In this document: positions 55,776 through 64,000 of the stretch, piece after piece
Numbering within the stretch: position 1 is the first letter of the stretch
How the letters are laid out: every line of letters starts with the position of its first letter
NCBI RefSeq assembly: GCF_010092985.1
Contig: NZ_CP048106.1
Location: 682,001-746,000 of the forward strand
Origin: Pontibacter pudoricolor
GTDB taxonomy: Bacteria > Bacteroidota > Bacteroidia > Cytophagales > Hymenobacteraceae
Reading direction: 5' to 3'
DNA length: 64,000 bases
Position numbers and translations under genes: made by a program
Notes under the pieces: generated by a model
Told to the model about the DNA's origin: nothing
Databases searched by the model: none
The model's input: only the letters and a program-made list of their open reading frames with translations

Positions 55776-55810
55776 CAAAATTATAAACCAGCTTGCCGTA
55801 GGCGTTACAG
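55776..55810 (-). promoter_or_regulatory. Promoter with CTGTAAC box before multicopper oxidase
   Basis: On the minus strand CTGTAAC (55810-55804), 20 bases, then a -7 hexamer TAATTTTG (55783-55776), 28 bp before ATG 55747. Confidence 0.6.
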
Positions 55811-55853
55811 GATTCAGGATAAGCTTTACAGATTTTTGGGTAATCAAGTGTGC

Positions 55854-56822
55854 TTATACTTCCAGCACTTCCGGGTTGGCAATGTTGGCAGGTGTGCCGT
55901 TGGCAAAGGCAATAATGTTCTCAAATGCTTTGCGGAAGTATAGTTCGTAACCGTTTTTCTCTACGTAGCCCAGGTGTGGCGTGCAGATCACATTAGGCAG
56001 TTGCAGCAATGGATAATCTTTGTCGTAGATAGGTTCAGATTCATATACATCCAAAGCGGCAAAACCAGGTCTGCCATGTTGTAATGCATCCAGCAAAGCT
56101 CCTTCTTCTATCAGTTCGGCCCGGCTGGTATTTACCACTACGGCGTCCTTTTTCATCATGGCTAAGTCTTCAGGCTTAACTATACTTTTGGTGCTGTCGG
56201 TGAGGCGTAAATGCAGCGTTACCACATCGGCTTCAGTGAAGAACTCTGCTTTGCTGGCAGCAGCTAAAAAGCCATCCTGCTTGGCCTGTGTTCTGGAACT
56301 TTCACTACCCCAAACTATAACTTCAGCCCCGAAAGCCTTGGCATAGCCTGCTATGCGCTTACCAATCTTTCCATAGCCCCAGATGCCGATCAGCTTTCCG
56401 TTTATAGTGCTGCCGATGTTTGTTTGCCATAGTCCGGCTTTCATCCCTTCTATGGCCTGTGGTACTTGTCTTACGACATTCATAATCAGGAGCCAGGCAA
56501 GCTCAGCAGGAGCTACCGGAGAGCCAACACCTTCGGCAACCGCAATGTTATACCTGGTGCAGGCTGCCAGATCCAGGTGGTTAGAAATTTTACCGGTCTG
56601 ACTAATGAGTTTTAGGTTGGACAGCTGTGAAATAAGATCTTCTGTGATAGCAGTACGCTCTCGTGTAAGCACCAAAACATCAGCAGTTTTGAAGCGTTCG
56701 GCTAAGGCTTCAGTATCATTCAGCGTATCGTTGTAAATGGTTACCTGATGGTCTTTAAGCAGCTCAATACATGACAAGGTGTGTACTACATTCTGGTAAT
56801 CGTCGGGGATGATGATGTGCAT
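55854..56822 (-). CDS. D-2-hydroxyacid dehydrogenase family protein
   Basis: 322 residues from ATG 56822 (MHIIIPDDYQNVVHTL); the frame extends 20 codons further but without family features. The catalytic domain is followed by an NAD-binding Rossmann motif, GIWGYGKIGKRIAGYAKAFG. Catalytic pieces are VVNTSRAELIEEGALLDAL (Arg), AALDVYESEPI (Glu region) and NVICTPHLGYVEKNG (His). It reduces a 2-keto acid or oxidises a D-hydroxy acid with NAD(H). The substrate cannot be told; relatives are often labelled phosphoglycerate dehydrogenase-like. It follows its own minus-strand promoter region. Confidence 0.9.
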   Translation of the reverse strand: MHIIIPDDYQNVVHTLSCIELLKDHQVTIYNDTLNDTEALAERFKTADVLVLTRERTAITEDLISQLSNLKLISQTGKISNHLDLAACTRYNIAVAEGVGSPVAPAELAWLLIMNVVRQVPQAIEGMKAGLWQTNIGSTINGKLIGIWGYGKIGKRIAGYAKAFGAEVIVWGSESSRTQAKQDGFLAAASKAEFFTEADVVTLHLRLTDSTKSIVKPEDLAMMKKDAVVVNTSRAELIEEGALLDALQHGRPGFAALDVYESEPIYDKDYPLLQLPNVICTPHLGYVEKNGYELYFRKAFENIIAFANGTPANIANPEVLEV

Positions 56823-56920
56823 GGATAAAGTAGATTTAAGTTCACAAAAGTCTACATTATGTAGAAAGAGCGCAACAGACAAAGGGGTACTTTAGTTGGA
56901 TAAATGTGCAGTACAGAGTA

Positions 56921-57037
56921 GATGTGTTGAATACCTTCCGCGCCAAGCCCAAACAGGTCGAACGCAAGCTCGTTGCCGAACGGATAACAGCCAAGATGCT
57001 GAACTTTGAAGAGACATTTATCAATGGGATGGGAGGA
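56921..57037 (+). pseudogene. hsdR 3'-end remnant
   Basis: The reading frame DVLNTFRAKPKQVERK, then VAERITAKMLNFEETFINGM, closely matches the last ~40 residues of HsdR at 43981-44095 (LERKPIAERITAKMLSFVE, FISGMGARL). The DNA is also alike, and even a TATAGTTGGTG motif downstream of both is shared. The rest of hsdR is absent. I infer either a lost second type I restriction operon or a duplication of the hsdR end. Confidence 0.75.
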
Positions 57038-58319
57038 GGTGATAGGGTTGTCTATAGTTGGTGTTGGCTTCCTAAAGTACAACCTACTGAAGTTTGTTTT
57101 AGGTGATCTTTAAGAAATGAATGAAAAGTGCGATATCAGACAAAAAATACGTTCTAGAAGTAGGATGAAAATAGGAGAGGTCAGAGCTATAGTTTTGTGC
57201 CGGAATCTGTAGAAAATGCATACTCTGGGAAGCCATTTTGCTACGGATTTGTTCCTGTTTTAGAAACCGGAAATTGTGCTGTAAAATCAGGTGTTTTTTA
57301 CGTGCGGAAAATAGCTTATTTATACTTTCTTCTCCTGTATGTAATCTGACGAAATTACGGAACAAAAGAGTTGCCGGAAATGCGCGTAACTTTCTGTAAC
57401 AGCCTTTCCGGCTACGGAAAAATACTCCGTAACTAAACGTGATCCTGCGTGTAATTTGAGCGCCGGAAAAGAGAAGATTTAACTAAGTTGTATTTGATGA
57501 CATAATCACGTTGTTTCGGGTGCGTTACACAGTGTTTTTTGAGTACGGATTTACCGCTTTTTACCGCATTTATTTCTGGAGCACATTTTTGATGACTGAG
57601 TACATGCTATACGTGGTACTTTACCGTGATATTGATCGGGTAGAATTTGCCCTTCAGGGTGAATAGCTAAAAGCTCGGTTTTAAGCCATGCAGTGCGGAA
57701 CTGCGGGAAGCGCTGTTTTTGCCTGTTTTTCGGTGTGTTTTTATAGTTGTAACTAATTGGTATAGCGTTAATTGCGTATAAATTAAGTTGCATAGTTTAG
57801 TTGTAATTCCGGATACCTGTTGCGGAAGGTTGTTTTTGGGTTTCCATACTTAGTGTTCTAAAACTATAGTTTCCGGCACATTTCCTCACGTAAAAAGACC
57901 ATACTCCGGTAGCTGATTTTACCTGTTTCCGGTATTCTGAAATTGATGCTAACTGCTTGTGCGCACGTAACTTAGCTGTCCGTAAAATTCTCCGTAAAAT
58001 ATGTGATTGAAGTTTAAATATGGAATACTCCTTTTTCTACCGCAAACCCTGCTTTTCAGGTCATGTTTTCTGATTCCGCAACTGGCGTCAACACTTCTAT
58101 AATCGCGCCCGCCTGCGTAGGATGCGCGCGTACATGCGTGCATGTGAGATCCGGTTTAAATTTTTTGAAGCTATTCCATTTGCTTACCCGGTCTTCAGTT
58201 TTTAACTCCAGAACCTGCTTTAGAAAATATTTTATCCAGAAATAAAACAAATATTACAAAGTTGTTGTATATTTAAAACTAAACATTACCTTTGGGTAAA
58301 ATTTAGAATTTAACTACGC
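57038..58319. other. Long non-coding stretch rich in CCGTA/CCGGAA
   Basis: No supported gene. Short motifs CCGGAA, CCGTAA and their complements recur in both orientations, for example near 57265, 57374, 57405, 57428, 57895 and 57975-57995. Tandem TTTACCGC copies lie near 57550-57568. A GC-rich alternating stretch (GCGCGTACATGCGTGCAT) lies near 58123-58142. Possible sites for the recombinase or the MerR-like protein downstream. Confidence 0.45.
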
Positions 58320-59261
58320 ATGAGAGAGGAGACACCACAGCCGGAAAACAGCACGGAAGATTTTGCTTTACAGCTTGATCTACAGGAAATAGAGCAACTA
58401 CCCGAGCTGTATGAAAAGCTACGCGAGCCGATCTTTTCGCTAAAGCAAACCGGTATTGCCCCCAAGCTTTACGTGGACTGGAAGAAAGCCGGACTAGCAC
58501 CTAAAACTGAAGAACAGTCCTGGACGAAGCTGTCGTTTCTGGAATACCTGTGGCTGAAGATGGCCAAAGAATTGCGGGAACTGGGTCTGCCGCTGGCACG
58601 GGTAAAAGCCTTACGCGAATACCTGTTTGCCGTGCAGGAAATTCCGGCGGAAGCGCTAACACCGGAAATGATTGCTAAGCTGCGCGACGAGCTCAGTAAA
58701 ATGATGTCTCCTAAAGAAGTGGAAGCTTTTATTGCAGAACACCTGAGCGGACAGGTACAGGCCGCTCAGGCAAGTTACAGCGTGCAGCTTTGCCTGCTAG
58801 AATCGTTGATATATGCTGCCCTGTACCGCAAGCAGGAAGCTGGTATTCTGATCTTTCCGACAGGCGATCTGGCACCGTGGCTGGACGAGATGCAGGGCAT
58901 GGGGCCGGAAGGGCAAGTGCTGCTTGGTAGAACGCATGTGTTTTTATCCATTACCCAACACCTGGCCGCTTTTATCTTAGACGAAGACAAAGCCGATTAT
59001 ATTCCGCGTCTATCATTGCTATCAGAAGAAGAGCTTCAGGTGGTAAGAGCCATTCGAAACAAAAGCTTCCGGCAGGTAACGATCACTTTTGATGAGAAGC
59101 GCCAGATCACCTTGCGCACCACTTCAGACGGGCATCTGGATGAGGCAGTGTCAAAGCAACTGATCGAAACGCTGGCACTCAGGAATTACCAGTCCGTGGA
59201 ATTAGAAAATCGTGGCGGTTCAAAGCTAAAGTTTACCAAAGAACACCGCCGTAGAATTTAG
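58320..59261 (+). CDS. MerR-like helix-turn-helix protein of recombinase module
   Basis: 313 residues, cytoplasmic. A MerR-like winged helix region spans ~45-105 (LYVDWKKAGLAPKTEEQSWT, then LSFLEYLWLKMAKELRELGL and LARVKALREYLF). The rest is helical up to ~140, followed by a mixed domain ending KFTKEHRRRI. It begins the three-gene unit with the coiled-coil protein and the serine recombinase, and follows the motif-rich non-coding region. I infer a DNA-binding accessory or regulator of the recombinase. Confidence 0.65.
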   Translation: MREETPQPENSTEDFALQLDLQEIEQLPELYEKLREPIFSLKQTGIAPKLYVDWKKAGLAPKTEEQSWTKLSFLEYLWLKMAKELRELGLPLARVKALREYLFAVQEIPAEALTPEMIAKLRDELSKMMSPKEVEAFIAEHLSGQVQAAQASYSVQLCLLESLIYAALYRKQEAGILIFPTGDLAPWLDEMQGMGPEGQVLLGRTHVFLSITQHLAAFILDEDKADYIPRLSLLSEEELQVVRAIRNKSFRQVTITFDEKRQITLRTTSDGHLDEAVSKQLIETLALRNYQSVELENRGGSKLKFTKEHRRRI

Positions 59262-59369
59262 TACCAAGTAGCTTACTCTTATCAAGCGCTGATTGGGTAA
59301 GAGCCAAGGGTAGCGGTTGCCCCGCACCCTAACATAAAAGCCCGCCATTGTACCGGTTGCCCCGGACTA

Positions 59370-59816
59370 GTGGCACAGGCAAATACCAAATTGAAAACGC
59401 TATCTAAAAACCAGAAAGAGAAAACCCAAAGACCAAACAGTAAACACAAACAAGGTCAGCCGAAAGGTAAAGCAAGTGCTGCTAATGCTGTAGAACTTGA
59501 CGAAGCACGCGAACAGCTGAGTGCTTATGATAGCTATTATAAGCAGCTCTCGGAAGAAGTAGAAACCATAGAGCGCCATGTACGCGAACTACGGCAAACT
59601 CCGGGGTTAGAACATTTAACCGAAGCAGAAGCGCAGGCAAAGGTAGATTTTATGCTCCGCTTTTCAGCTTGGGTATTCAACCAACACCTGTCAGAGCAAC
59701 AGATTAAAACTATAGATGATAAAGCTGATGTAGTGGCTAGGTCGGTTAAAATTTCTAAAGTACAAAACCCGAAGGGCAAGAGTAACAAAAAAGTAACACT
59801 GTCCCTCACCCGTTAA
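59370..59816 (+). CDS. Small Lys-rich coiled-coil protein
   Basis: 148 residues from GTG 59370. A Lys/Gln-rich N-terminus (~1-37) precedes a coiled-coil helix (~45-80; AREQLSAYDSYYKQLSEEVE) and a second helical part (AEAQAKVDFMLRFSAWVFNQ). No family recognised. It lies 12 bp before the recombinase gene, so it is co-transcribed. The direct repeat CGGTTGCCCCG occurs twice just upstream (about 59308 and 59354), possibly a regulatory or crossover site. A role as recombinase partner is only inferred. Confidence 0.55.
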   Translation: MAQANTKLKTLSKNQKEKTQRPNSKHKQGQPKGKASAANAVELDEAREQLSAYDSYYKQLSEEVETIERHVRELRQTPGLEHLTEAEAQAKVDFMLRFSAWVFNQHLSEQQIKTIDDKADVVARSVKISKVQNPKGKSNKKVTLSLTR

Positions 59817-59828
59817 CCAGAATAGAAT

Positions 59829-61595
59829 ATGAAAAAGCAAACCAACGCAGCCGTGCTTGAAGTAGCTAAAGCTGCACCCAAAACTAAGAAAGCAGCTAAA
59901 AAAACTGTTGCAAAAGCTAAAGCCAAGGCTGCTACGGCTAAGCCTGCGCCAGCTAAAAAGCCAGCTGCACTACGGGCTACGACGGGAAAAGGAAGTGAAC
60001 TGAGTATTTTTGCCCGGCCACTTCAGAAAGGAAGTAAGAAAGCAGCGCCACGCGGTAAGGTCGCTATCATTTACACGCGTGTGTCCACTAAAGAGCAAGC
60101 CGAGACCAATCAAAGCTTATCCACCCAATTAGAACGCTGTACAGCTTATGCCGAGCGCCACGGCTACCAGGTGGTGGGTAAATTCGGTGGGACCTATGAA
60201 AGCGCGAAATCTGACGAACGGAAGGAATTCCAGAAAATGCTCGAGTTTGTTAAGAAAAGTAAGCTCAGGGTAGGCTACATCATCGTTTATTCCCACGACC
60301 GCTTTTCGCGTACTGGCTCTTCTGCCATTGGCATCGTGGATGAATTAGGCCGCATGGGTATATCTGTTGTGGCGGTAACCCAACCGGTAGACACCCAGAC
60401 AGCTGCAGGTAAATTACAGCAGGGCATTCAGTTTCTCTTCTCGCAGTTTGATAATGACCAGCGCCGCGAAAAATGCATGACGGGCATGGAAGCGCGTGTT
60501 AGACGTGGTTTGTGGGTAGGTAAAGTACCGATGGGCTATGATAAGGTGATTGTGGGTAAGGACGTGATCTTAAAGCCTAACAAAACAGGTAAGCTGATCC
60601 GTTTGGCCTTTCTACTGAAAGCAGAACAAGGGCTTTCTAATACAGACATTATCAAGCGCCTGAAAGCGCAGGGACTGGTGCTCTTCAACCAAACACTGAC
60701 CAAGCTCTTTAAAAACCCGTTCTACTGCGGTTTAATAACCCATGGCTTACTCGAGGATGGGGAAGTAGTAGAAGGCCAGCACGAGCCGTTAATAACACGC
60801 CAGATGTTTTTAAAAGTAAATGGACTGCAGGCCCAGAACGCCCATGGCTATACGCAGGTCAAAGAAGATGAAGAACTGCCGTTGCGACATCACATCAAGT
60901 GCGGTAGCTGCCGAAAGCCGCTTACAGGCTATGAGATGAAGAAAAAGCAGATCCACTACTACAAATGCAATACCATTGGCTGCAAGCTGAATCGGAATGC
61001 TGGAAAGCTGCATAACCTCTATGAAGGCTTTTTATCTGAACTCGAAGTAGACCCGCGCTACCTGTCTAAGTTAGCTGAGATCATGGAAGAGACCTATTAC
61101 AAGCTTACCGAAGAAAGTCGGGTAGAAGAAAAGCGCTTGAACACGCAGCACACGGAACTGAAAAAGAAACTAGATACGCTGGAGCGTCGCTACGCCTTTG
61201 GCGAAATAGAGAAAGAACTCTTTGTAAAATTCAGCTCAGAACTAAAGACAGAGCTGTTGGAAATCGAGCAAAATCTGGAAAAGTATGCGCCAGCGTTATC
61301 GAACCCCAAAGACTTCATCAAAATGGGCTTAGAAAAAGCGGTAACTATCTCACAATCATGGAGTAAAGCAAATGTGCAAGGTCGTAAACAGCTGCAAGCG
61401 ATGATGTTTCCAGAAGGGGTGTTTTTTGACCGTGAAATGGAGAGTTATCGAACCCAGCGGGTAAATGGATTTTTTGCCCTTTCCAGCCAAATACAGGGGT
61501 TTTTGGAGCAAAAAGAAAAAGGGAAAAGCGATCAAAATAATCACTTTTCCCTTTCAGTAGTCCGTAGGGGAATCGAACCCCTGTTGCCAGAATGA
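59829..61595 (+). CDS. Large serine recombinase with Lys/Ala-rich N-terminal tail
   Basis: 588 residues. The first ~55 residues are Lys/Ala/Pro-rich (KKAAKKTVAKAKAKAATAKP), resembling histone-like tails. The resolvase catalytic domain follows with VAIIYTRVSTKEQAETNQSL (catalytic Ser) and YSHDRFSRTG. A recombinase domain and a zinc ribbon CGSCRKPL / YYKCNTIGCKLN come next, then a coiled coil (~425-500). It joins DNA at att sites. The last 13 codons run through the tRNA-Glu 3' part on the opposite strand (SVVRRGIEPLLPE). The natural end may be earlier, or the gene was joined to the tRNA when an element integrated. Confidence 0.9.
   Translation: MKKQTNAAVLEVAKAAPKTKKAAKKTVAKAKAKAATAKPAPAKKPAALRATTGKGSELSIFARPLQKGSKKAAPRGKVAIIYTRVSTKEQAETNQSLSTQLERCTAYAERHGYQVVGKFGGTYESAKSDERKEFQKMLEFVKKSKLRVGYIIVYSHDRFSRTGSSAIGIVDELGRMGISVVAVTQPVDTQTAAGKLQQGIQFLFSQFDNDQRREKCMTGMEARVRRGLWVGKVPMGYDKVIVGKDVILKPNKTGKLIRLAFLLKAEQGLSNTDIIKRLKAQGLVLFNQTLTKLFKNPFYCGLITHGLLEDGEVVEGQHEPLITRQMFLKVNGLQAQNAHGYTQVKEDEELPLRHHIKCGSCRKPLTGYEMKKKQIHYYKCNTIGCKLNRNAGKLHNLYEGFLSELEVDPRYLSKLAEIMEETYYKLTEESRVEEKRLNTQHTELKKKLDTLERRYAFGEIEKELFVKFSSELKTELLEIEQNLEKYAPALSNPKDFIKMGLEKAVTISQSWSKANVQGRKQLQAMMFPEGVFFDREMESYRTQRVNGFFALSSQIQGFLEQKEKGKSDQNNHFSLSVVRRGIEPLLPE
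61521..61551 (-). terminator. Terminator of tRNA-Glu
   Basis: GGGAAAAG (61521-61528) pairs with CTTTTCCC (61544-61551), with an inner GAT/ATC. On the minus strand it is followed by TTTTTCTTTTT. It lies inside the recombinase frame. Confidence 0.85.
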
Positions 61596-61629
61596 AAATC
61601 TGAAGTCCTAACCCCTAGACGAACGGACC
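61558..61629 (-). tRNA. tRNA-Glu (anticodon TTC)
   Basis: Read on the minus strand, it starts GGTCCGTTCGTCTAGGGGTT and ends ACGGACTA. The acceptor stem GGTCCGT pairs with ACGGACT (one G-T), and the D arm, anticodon loop (TTTTCAT, anticodon TTC) and T arm with GGTTCGATTCC are all intact, 72 bases without CCA. The plus-strand recombinase gene ends inside it, so it may be the integration site of a mobile element. Confidence 0.93.
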
Positions 61630-61771
61630 GTGTTACTGAATTGTGGTGCAAATATAGGGGTAGGAAACTAAACTGCAATACTTGATTCACTAATTTTTTA
61701 AAGTATATAGCTATCTTGTTGTTTCTCAGGTAGTAATTTTTGTTGTTTCATAATTGAGCAGCATAATTAAA

Positions 61772-64000
61772 CTATTCACTCTTCAACGAAAGAACAGGAT
61801 TAGAAAGTGCTGCTTTTATAGCTTGTGTACTCATCGTGAGCAAGGCAATGGTTAATGTAGCCACACCAGCCAGTATAAATGCACCATACCCTAGTGAAAT
61901 CCGGTACGAAAAGTCCTGTAACCACAGGTTCATTAAATAGTAGGCTATCGGTACTGCGATCAGGAAAGCAATTAGAACGAGCTTTATAAATTCCTTTGAG
62001 AACAGCACTGTAATGTTAAATACGGAGGCGCCTAATACTTTTCGGATTCCTACTTCTTTGGTTCGCTGCGCAGCCATAAACGCGACCAGCCCATATAAAC
62101 CTAAGCAACCAATAAAAATTGCTATCAGCGAAAATATTTTGAAGAGGGTATTTTGTCTGGCCTCATCCTGGTAAAATTCGGCTATAGTTTCATCAAGGTA
62201 TTTATAATTAAATACGTCATCCGGGTAAACCTTTTCCCAAACTTTTTCCAGATGCTGAAGCGCTTCTTTTTGTTGAGTCATGTCTATTTTGGCAGAGATA
62301 ACACTGTAGGCTTCCGGGTTTTTTGTCATAACAAGCGGTTCTATGGGCGATGCCAGTGATGCCTGATGAAAATCGGCTACGACACCAACTATAGTACCCG
62401 CAAATCTTCTGTCACCCAAAGACAAATGTTTTCCGATGGCATCCTCAGGCGTTTTGATTCCTAGTTTGCGACGCATCGTGTCATTGATCACCATGTAATG
62501 TATTGAGTCGCTGTTCGGATACGCTTTGCCAGCCAGAAACTTCATATCAAACAAACTAAAGTAATAAGGGTCTACAAACTTTTTGTGAGTCTGAAAATCT
62601 TCATCTTTTGACGCATGGTTAAAGTAGAAGTTACCGTAGCTGATGTTGCCAGATGAAGGGGCATCTGAGCCAAAGCTGATTTCCCTGATCGCGGGATTAT
62701 TTAATAACTCCTGGCGCAGAGGCTGAATTTTATCTCCTGTGTTCAGAGGTAAAAAAACGGTGATTACGGCTTCCTTATTAAAGCCTAAGGATTTGTTTCG
62801 GAAAAAGTTCATTTGTTCATTTACCAGAAGGGTACATATAATGAGCACCTGGCAAATGGTGAATTGCATGACCACTAATACCTGGCGTAAGGATATGCCG
62901 CCAAAACGTTGCACGCTCATACGATTGCGCAGCGCTGTAATGGGTTGCAAACTTGATAAAACAAAGGCAGGGTAAAAGCCGGCGAAAAGCGTGACCAGTA
63001 AGGTTTGTATTCCCAGGAACAGTAACAGTAGTTTATCATCAACCAAACTGAAAGTTATCTGAAGGTCGAGAAGCGTATTCAGGTATGGTAAAGCCAGCTC
63101 CGTAAGAATAACCGACAGAAAAGTAGCACAAAGCACTATTAATAGGGTTTCGCATAAAAACTGGATAACCAATTGAGTGCGGCTGCTACCCATTACTTTT
63201 CTCACACCAACTTCTTTGGCACGTCTGATGGCCTGTGCAGTAGCAAGGTTTATAAAGTTTATGCAAGCGGTTAAAAGTAGCACTATGCCAACTATAGCCA
63301 TAGCCAGAATCAGTTCTTTTGAAATAGGCGTCTGAGCGAATGCTCCATAAAAGCTGGTATTATAGTGTATATCTTTCAGTGGTTGCATCAGGTAATGCAG
63401 AGTATGTCCTGGGCTCTCTCTTTCTGTATGTTTGCTTATAAATTGATTGACAGCTGCTTCAGCCCTGGTTGCAGACAGATTATCTGGTAGAACCACAAAT
63501 GTCTGGTGGTCGCTCGACAAATTACCCCAATCCGTTGGCAGTGTCTTTCGAATTGTTTCATAGGATACGAGCATTACAAAAGGAAACTCTGTATTGCCAG
63601 GCATATCCGGCATCACGGAAATTACCTTCAGGTTGTATTGGTTGTTGTACCTGATTACTTTGCCAATTGCATTCTGGTCCGGGAAATATTTTGTTGCAAG
63701 AGACTTCGTTAGTATCACTACATTGGGCTCCGTAAAGTGCGATCTCACATCCACGGGGCCTGTATTAAAATCAAAAACATCAAAAAAGCTTGGTTCTATA
63801 AAACCGATATTCTCATCAACCAAAAACTTCTTACCGGTACCTGTGCCGTTCGATGGAATATTTATCCGTGCACCTGCATCTCCCTTTATCTGAGTTATCT
63901 CTTCAAAGCCAAGTTTATTGTTGCTTCGCATATTGGCTGCCAACGGAAAATGGGAGGCAGGCGTGTTAAAATCATTTTCCGGGAAAGTAACTACCAATCG
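61772..64000 (-). CDS. MacB/FtsX-type ABC transporter permease, 5' end cut by window
   Basis: About 742 residues are visible; the N-terminal membrane helix lies outside. A MacB-like periplasmic domain comes first (PSFFDVFDFNTGPVDVRS), then FtsX membrane blocks: LILAMAIVGIVLLLTACINF, the motif RAKEVGVRKVMGSSRTQLV, a second periplasmic region, and the final block LIAIFIGCLGLYGLVAFMAA with RTKEVGIRKVLGASVFNIT. The end NPVLSLKSE is typical of the family. It belongs to an ABC complex of the LolCDE/MacB type that moves lipids, peptides or antibiotics out. Its ATPase is not in the window. Confidence 0.9.
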   Translation of the reverse strand, partial: RLVVTFPENDFNTPASHFPLAANMRSNNKLGFEEITQIKGDAGARINIPSNGTGTGKKFLVDENIGFIEPSFFDVFDFNTGPVDVRSHFTEPNVVILTKSLATKYFPDQNAIGKVIRYNNQYNLKVISVMPDMPGNTEFPFVMLVSYETIRKTLPTDWGNLSSDHQTFVVLPDNLSATRAEAAVNQFISKHTERESPGHTLHYLMQPLKDIHYNTSFYGAFAQTPISKELILAMAIVGIVLLLTACINFINLATAQAIRRAKEVGVRKVMGSSRTQLVIQFLCETLLIVLCATFLSVILTELALPYLNTLLDLQITFSLVDDKLLLLFLGIQTLLVTLFAGFYPAFVLSSLQPITALRNRMSVQRFGGISLRQVLVVMQFTICQVLIICTLLVNEQMNFFRNKSLGFNKEAVITVFLPLNTGDKIQPLRQELLNNPAIREISFGSDAPSSGNISYGNFYFNHASKDEDFQTHKKFVDPYYFSLFDMKFLAGKAYPNSDSIHYMVINDTMRRKLGIKTPEDAIGKHLSLGDRRFAGTIVGVVADFHQASLASPIEPLVMTKNPEAYSVISAKIDMTQQKEALQHLEKVWEKVYPDDVFNYKYLDETIAEFYQDEARQNTLFKIFSLIAIFIGCLGLYGLVAFMAAQRTKEVGIRKVLGASVFNITVLFSKEFIKLVLIAFLIAVPIAYYLMNLWLQDFSYRISLGYGAFILAGVATLTIALLTMSTQAIKAALSNPVLSLKSE

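Noticed and set aside
57099..57365. 88-codon minus-strand frame in the non-coding stretch
   Set aside because: No start context, no family match, and its composition equals the surrounding motif-rich DNA.
1..64000. CRISPR array or intact insertion sequence
   Set aside because: No regularly spaced repeats, cas genes or transposase genes were seen on either strand.

Overview
The window looks like the chromosome of a Bacteroidota member, most likely Hymenobacteraceae and Pontibacter-like (inference). The evidence is a SusC/SusD pair with an ECF sigma and FecR anti-sigma factor, Gldg-type ABC fusions, TAnnTTTG promoter hexamers, and the very frequent palindrome CTATAG(T) in the moderately GC-rich backbone. 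No replication origin, rRNA operon, CRISPR array or intact insertion sequence was seen. One tRNA gene (Glu) lies near the right end.

Layout. 1-8.7 kb: an operon with a tubulin-like GTPase (5' end outside the window), a large actin/Hsp70-fold ATPase, a coiled-coil membrane protein, and a MotA-like plus MotB/OmpA-like pair resembling ZorA/ZorB. The first two genes are split by a small inverted-repeat element carrying a decayed GIY-YIG nuclease. 8.8-10.2 kb: a truncated qatC and an intact qatD, the remains of a Qat defence system. 10.6-13.7 kb: integron-like gene cassettes with attC-like hairpins, flanked by two 47-bp imperfect direct repeats. 14.3-32.6 kb: sigma/anti-sigma, SusC, SusD, a DUF4843 lipoprotein, a PKD-like lipoprotein, a duplicated Gldg permease set around one ATPase, and an M16 protease; this reads as a surface uptake, export and proteolysis locus. 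33-49 kb: a defence island with a DUF262/HNH (GmrSD-like) protein and a PLD-fold protein, a type I restriction-modification operon (M, S, PD-(D/E)XK nuclease, R), and a PARIS-type ariA-ariB pair.

45.4-56.8 kb (interrupted by PARIS): a probable heavy-metal locus with an HMA-AraC fusion regulator, an HMA chaperone, a porin-like protein, DoxX, a His-rich CDF exporter, an AraC regulator and a multicopper oxidase. Four promoters here share a TGTAA(C) box at a fixed distance from the -7 hexamer. 56.9-61.6 kb: a leftover hsdR 3' end, a 1.2-kb non-coding stretch rich in CCGTA/CCGGAA, then a MerR-like protein, a small coiled-coil protein and a large serine recombinase whose reading frame runs into tRNA-Glu. 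61.8-64 kb: a MacB/FtsX-type permease cut by the window end.

The strongest candidate for an undescribed system is the tubulin + actin + ion-channel motor operon at the left edge. Two genes (at 23.4 and 26.6 kb) are broken at runs of exactly five C, each repaired by one more C, which suggests sequencing error or slippage. All functional statements come from motif reading; no database search was run.
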